From Acidobacteriota bacterium (lineage in GTDB: Bacteria > Actinomycetota > Acidimicrobiia > Spongiisociales > UBA5794), in assembly GCA_022574065.1 (NCBI GenBank), contig JACZST010000072.1, positions 1 to 8,616 of the forward strand: 8,616 nt of DNA, read 5' to 3'. The notes beneath the pieces are model-generated. The model searched no databases. It was given only the letters and a program-made list of their open reading frames with translations, and had not been told where the DNA came from. The position numbers were made by a program, and so were the translations under genes. Positions 6,083 to 8,616 of this stretch are shown here, piece after piece (the stretch's first letter is position 1; every line of letters begins with the position of its first letter).

Positions 6083-6105
6083 ACCGTCGGACACAAAACG
6101 CGACA
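6083..6105. repeat. IS right terminal inverted repeat
   Basis: Plus-strand ACCGTCGGAC (6083-6092), a 4-bp spacer, then AACGCGACA (6097-6105). It is the inverted counterpart of 4971-4998. The transposase's likely promoter should lie between here and 6031, but no clear -35/-10 hexamers stand out. Confidence 0.75.
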
Positions 6106-6110
6106 GATCA

Positions 6111-6177
6111 CCCTCAGGGGGAGGCAAAGGCACCTCCGTCCCGCCAGCTCCGCCGGTAGCTGCCTCCCCCCTCAGGG
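6111..6177. repeat. REP-like palindromic element after the ligase gene
   Basis: GGGGGAGGCA (6117-6126) and TGCCTCCCCC (6161-6170) form a perfect 10-bp inverted repeat. The loop carries its own stem CAGCT/AGCTG (6145-6149 and 6158-6162). The direct repeat CCCTCAGGG lies at both edges (6111-6119 and 6169-6177). Read on the minus strand it shares GGGGGAGG, CGGCGGAGC and GACGGAGG in the same order with the element at 64-135, so the two belong to one dispersed family. It lies 8 bp past the ligase stop and could end or protect that transcript. It is also 5 bp from the IS right end. Confidence 0.65.
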
Positions 6178-6185
6178 CAGGCAGC

Positions 6186-7697
6186 TCAGCTACGTCTCTC
6201 CAGGATCGCTCGCACGGTGTCGAGCGTGTCGGCATCGTCCGGGTCCTTGTCCTCCCGGTAGCGCTTCACCCTGGCGAATCGAAGCGCGACACCACCCGGA
6301 TAGCGGGGGGAGCGTTGCACGCCATCAAACGCGATCTCGTAGACGATCTGCGGCTCCAGGTGGACCACATGCCCATCCCTGTGGTCCTCGATCTCGAGGA
6401 ATCTCTTCGTCTGCCAGGCCAACATCTCGTCGGTCAGGCCTTTGAACGTCTTGCCCAGCATGACGTAGCCGCCATCCGGGTCCCTGGCACCCAGGTGGAG
6501 ATTGGAGAGCCATCCCTTGCGCCGGCCCGAGCCCCACTCGGCGGCCAAGATCACGAGGTCCAGGGTGTGCGCCGGCTTCACCTTGAGCCACCCTCCGCCA
6601 CGTCTGCCCGCTTCGTACTTCGCGTCCACTTGTTTCACGACCACTCCTTCGTGGAAGGCGCCGACCGCCTCGTCGTAGAAGGCGGCGGCTTCGTCGGCGT
6701 CAGCGGTCACGATGGCGATAACGATCTGGCCGGCGGGCACGACGGACTCCAGAGCCGCCCGTCGCTCCAGCGTGGAATGGTCGATGAGATCGGTTCCATT
6801 GAGATGGAGAATGTCGAAGTAGAACGGTGTGAGCTCACGCGAGCCGTCATCGGTGCCGAAGCGGCTCATCGAGTCCTGGAACGACTCGGGAGAGCCGTCA
6901 CCGCCGACGATCAAAGCTTCGCCGTCGAGAATCACCGAATCCAGGGACAGTGATCGCGCCTCGGCGACGATTTCTGGTACCCGTTCCGTGATGTCATTCA
7001 GGTTCCTGGTGAACACCCGGACGGTGTCGCCATCGCGATGAACCTGGATGCGCAGGCCGTCGAGCTTCCACTCCACTTCAGCCGTACCCAGAGAGGCGAT
7101 GGCCGCTGCCGGAGACTCGGCCGTTTTGGCGAGCATCGGCTGGAGCGGCGTCAGCACAGTGAGTCGATAGGCGTCCAGCGCCCCCGGCCCATTGACTAGG
7201 GCGTCGGTTGCAACCGTGGTCAGGCTGCCGGAAAGCATGGCCGCCCGCCGCACGGTGTCGGCGTCGGCGCCGGCCGCCTGGGCCACGGCGTCGGCCATGA
7301 CACCCTCGAGGGCCCCCTGGCGGAGGTTCCGCAGGATGAGACCTCGTAGGAACTCCTGCTCGGACTCGGTGGCCCGACCGAACAGGGAGGACAACAGGTC
7401 TGTCTTTGCTTGCTTAGACCCGGGCCCCGCGGTCCGAGCAAGCAAAGACAGCGTTGCATCCACGTCGCTGAGCGTCAGCTCGGCGGCATTCGCCGCATCG
7501 ACTTCGATGCCGTACACGGTGGCGTATCCGGCGCCGAGCCGGTCCTGAAGCGGCGAACCGGAGAGGTAGGACACGGCGATAGGCGCATCGGTATCGGCAA
7601 GGATCCGCAGCAGCTCGGCCAGCGTTTCGATCTTCTTCGATCGTGATCGTGTCGACCGGACCCGATCGGAGACGTCGACGATCTGGGCAAACAGCAC
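6186..7697 (-). CDS. lig: ATP-dependent DNA ligase (actinobacterial LigB type)
   Basis: This 503-aa enzyme seals nicks in duplex DNA through an AMP-lysine intermediate. An N-terminal helical DNA-binding domain (about 1-175, including LRQGALEGVMADAVA) precedes the nucleotidyltransferase core. Core motifs are motif I EWKLDG (209-214, adenylated Lys211), RNLNDITE (231-238), motif III LDGE (258-261), FYFDILHLNG (292-301), motif IV EGVVVK (350-355) and motif V WLKVKP (370-375). The OB-fold domain (about 380-500) includes RFARVKRYREDK (473-484), the motif VI region. The full N-terminal domain resembles mycobacterial LigB rather than the shorter ligase domain of LigD. GTG at 7697 is the likely start, with AGGAG 10 nt upstream. 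It lies 6 bp after the polymerase stop, so the two are probably co-transcribed and may act together in repair. A perfect 15-bp inverted repeat lies within the coding sequence (7400-7451). Confidence 0.96.
   Translation of the reverse strand: MLFAQIVDVSDRVRSTRSRSKKIETLAELLRILADTDAPIAVSYLSGSPLQDRLGAGYATVYGIEVDAANAAELTLSDVDATLSLLARTAGPGSKQAKTDLLSSLFGRATESEQEFLRGLILRNLRQGALEGVMADAVAQAAGADADTVRRAAMLSGSLTTVATDALVNGPGALDAYRLTVLTPLQPMLAKTAESPAAAIASLGTAEVEWKLDGLRIQVHRDGDTVRVFTRNLNDITERVPEIVAEARSLSLDSVILDGEALIVGGDGSPESFQDSMSRFGTDDGSRELTPFYFDILHLNGTDLIDHSTLERRAALESVVPAGQIVIAIVTADADEAAAFYDEAVGAFHEGVVVKQVDAKYEAGRRGGGWLKVKPAHTLDLVILAAEWGSGRRKGWLSNLHLGARDPDGGYVMLGKTFKGLTDEMLAWQTKRFLEIEDHRDGHVVHLEPQIVYEIAFDGVQRSPRYPGGVALRFARVKRYREDKDPDDADTLDTVRAILERRS
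7400..7451. repeat. Perfect 15-bp inverted repeat inside the ligase gene
   Basis: CTGTCTTTGCTTGCT (7400-7414) and AGCAAGCAAAGACAG (7437-7451) are exact reverse complements. They are separated by 22 bp containing a further GACC/GGTC pairing (7417-7420 and 7431-7434). The arms encode TLSLLA and KQAKTD around a TAGPGS turn (about residues 82-100), in the N-terminal domain. From memory, mycobacterial LigB has a similar Ala-Gly-x-Gly-Ser segment here, so the protein does not look interrupted. Confidence 0.85.
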
Positions 7698-7703
7698 GAT
7701 CCC

Positions 7704-8606
7704 TCAGCTCCTGAAGCGGTTGAATGGTTCGAGGGTGATCCCGGCGTCGTCGAGGGCGGTCTCGATGCGCTCGGCGATAGGGCGCAGGTCGAGCCGCGGA
7801 GCATCTCTCCATGGGTCGGGACTCGACAGGCGGTCGTCGATGGACCGGAGGGTTACCCCGGTGGGGCCCAGAGAGCGCAGCTCATCCCACGCCAGCGGCA
7901 CGGCCACGGGTGCATGCTCCCTTGGCCGAAGCGAGTAGGGGGCGACCGAAGTGGCGCGTGGCATGTTTCGCATCCAGTCAACGAAAACTCTTCCTCCCCG
8001 ATCGGCCTTCTTGAAAGCAGTGGTGAGCTGATCGGGGTGAGCCTCGACCGCCAGGACCGCAGTGCCGCGAGCGAGCCGATCGACCCGCGCCGAATCGAGG
8101 GTGCGCTCGATCGACGCCCGTAGGTGGAACCCCTTGGACCCCGTCGCCATGAGCTGCGTCTCGATACCGAGGCCGTCGAGGAACGAACGCATGATTGCCG
8201 CCGCGGCCGTGACCACGTCATCGCCGCCCTCGGGCGGGTCGAGATCCCAGATCACCCAATCCGGATGCCAATCGTCGAGGACCGTCACCGTCGGCACATG
8301 AAAGGTGATCGCTGACAGGTTGGCGAAGAAACCGAGCCCGTCGCGGTCGCCCACCACCGGATAGACGGTGACGCCGTCCCTCTTGTCGAGCTCGATCGCT
8401 CCAACGAAGAACGGAGCGTGACTCGGCCGGTTCTTCTGCATGAACCCCTTGGCCCCTATCCCCTTGGGGAACCGCTCCACCGTGAGCGGACGCCCCGAGA
8501 GGTAAGGAAGCATCCGATCGGATACCGCGTCGTAGTAGTCGCCCACATCGGCCTTGGTGAGCCCGTCTTCGGGGAAGAGAACCCGGTCGGGGTTGGTGAT
8601 CGTCAC
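7704..8606 (-). CDS. ligD: LigD-type NHEJ polymerase domain protein, N-terminus possibly incomplete
   Basis: This is a stand-alone polymerase of the archaeo-eukaryotic primase superfamily (LigD PolDom). Such enzymes add ribo- or deoxynucleotides at broken DNA ends during bacterial non-homologous end joining. Domain hallmarks in the 300 aa shown are TNPDRVLFPEDGLTKADVGDYY (4-25), FPKGIGAKGFMQKN (46-59), the metal-binding DLD (121-123) in WVIWDLDPPEG, GSKGFHL (156-162), VFVDWMRN (207-214, third metal Asp210) and SVAPYSLRPREHAPVAVPLAWDEL (220-243). All catalytic residues are present. No nuclease (phosphoesterase) or ligase domain is fused to it; the ligase is the next gene, 6 bp downstream. The GTG at 8606 is a usable start, but the frame is open to the window edge (10 bp further), so a longer N-terminus outside cannot be excluded. 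Confidence 0.92.
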   Translation of the reverse strand: MTITNPDRVLFPEDGLTKADVGDYYDAVSDRMLPYLSGRPLTVERFPKGIGAKGFMQKNRPSHAPFFVGAIELDKRDGVTVYPVVGDRDGLGFFANLSAITFHVPTVTVLDDWHPDWVIWDLDPPEGGDDVVTAAAAIMRSFLDGLGIETQLMATGSKGFHLRASIERTLDSARVDRLARGTAVLAVEAHPDQLTTAFKKADRGGRVFVDWMRNMPRATSVAPYSLRPREHAPVAVPLAWDELRSLGPTGVTLRSIDDRLSSPDPWRDAPRLDLRPIAERIETALDDAGITLEPFNRFRS

Positions 8607-8616
8607 GACTGCAGGC

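Larger units (their letters stand above)
4971..6105 (-). mobile_element. IS481-family insertion sequence, apparently intact
   Basis: This 1135-bp element has one full-length DDE transposase gene and TGT...ACA ends as is usual for IS481. The left end reads TGTCGGGTT...GTCCGACGGT (4971-4998). The right end, read inward on the minus strand, is TGTCGCGTT...GTCCGACGGT (6105-6083). The two ends share a near-identical outer 9 bp and an identical inner 10 bp, but the spacer between these blocks is 9 bp on the left and 4 bp on the right. I see no convincing target-site duplication: GTCAGG lies outside the left end and GATCAC outside the right. The insertion lies between the DNA ligase gene and the hypothetical/HAD/dehydrogenase unit, next to a REP-like element. 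The boundaries come from end matching and could shift by a few bases. Confidence 0.85.

Noticed and set aside
5916..6953. A 345-codon plus-strand open frame spanning the IS right end, the REP-like element and the ligase 3' half
   Set aside because: It crosses a mobile element boundary and lies antisense to clear ligase motifs. Its product shows no known fold.
2661..8606. A possible novel defence or mobile gene system in the minus-strand block
   Set aside because: Every confident gene belongs to a known metabolic, repair or transposase family. The only unrecognised gene is a small one with no nuclease, helicase, toxin or membrane signature.

Overview
The window looks like chromosomal DNA of a high-GC actinobacterium. 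The clues are several GTG starts, a TIGR03667-like (M. tuberculosis Rv3369-type) flavin/F420 split-barrel protein, an ATP-dependent DNA ligase resembling mycobacterial LigB, and a LigD-type NHEJ polymerase. An uncultivated lineage such as Acidimicrobiia is possible, but I cannot fix the taxonomy from sequence alone.

Layout, left to right. Positions 1-395 are non-coding and built of repeats: a branched palindromic REP-like element, a 41-42 bp tandem repeat, a 12-bp repeat and a heptamer array. Then comes uppP (+, undecaprenyl-diphosphatase), which converges after 12 bp on an SRPBCC-fold gene (-). A 142-bp divergent spacer separates that gene from a two-gene + strand unit: a SnoaL-like protein and the Rv3369-like split-barrel protein. 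A short convergent spacer with a palindromic TACGTAA array follows.

Everything from 2661 to the right edge is on the minus strand. Read in the direction of transcription, the order is: LigD-type polymerase, ATP-dependent ligase (6-bp gap), a REP-like element, an apparently intact IS481-family element, an unrecognised 145-aa protein, a HAD-family phosphatase and a 3-hydroxyacyl-CoA dehydrogenase. The last two genes overlap as TGATG. The IS lies 25 bp upstream of the unrecognised gene and is transcribed in the same direction, so it has probably displaced or replaced that operon's original promoter.

Functionally the window holds cell-wall lipid-carrier recycling (uppP), a DNA repair module (polymerase plus ligase, a split counterpart of LigD), a fatty acid or aromatic degradation dehydrogenase with a coupled phosphatase, and small ligand-binding or redox proteins. 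I found no clear novel defence or mobile system. The best leads are the split NHEJ operon, a perfect 15-bp inverted repeat inside the ligase gene, the dispersed REP-like elements, and the IS insertion next to one of them.
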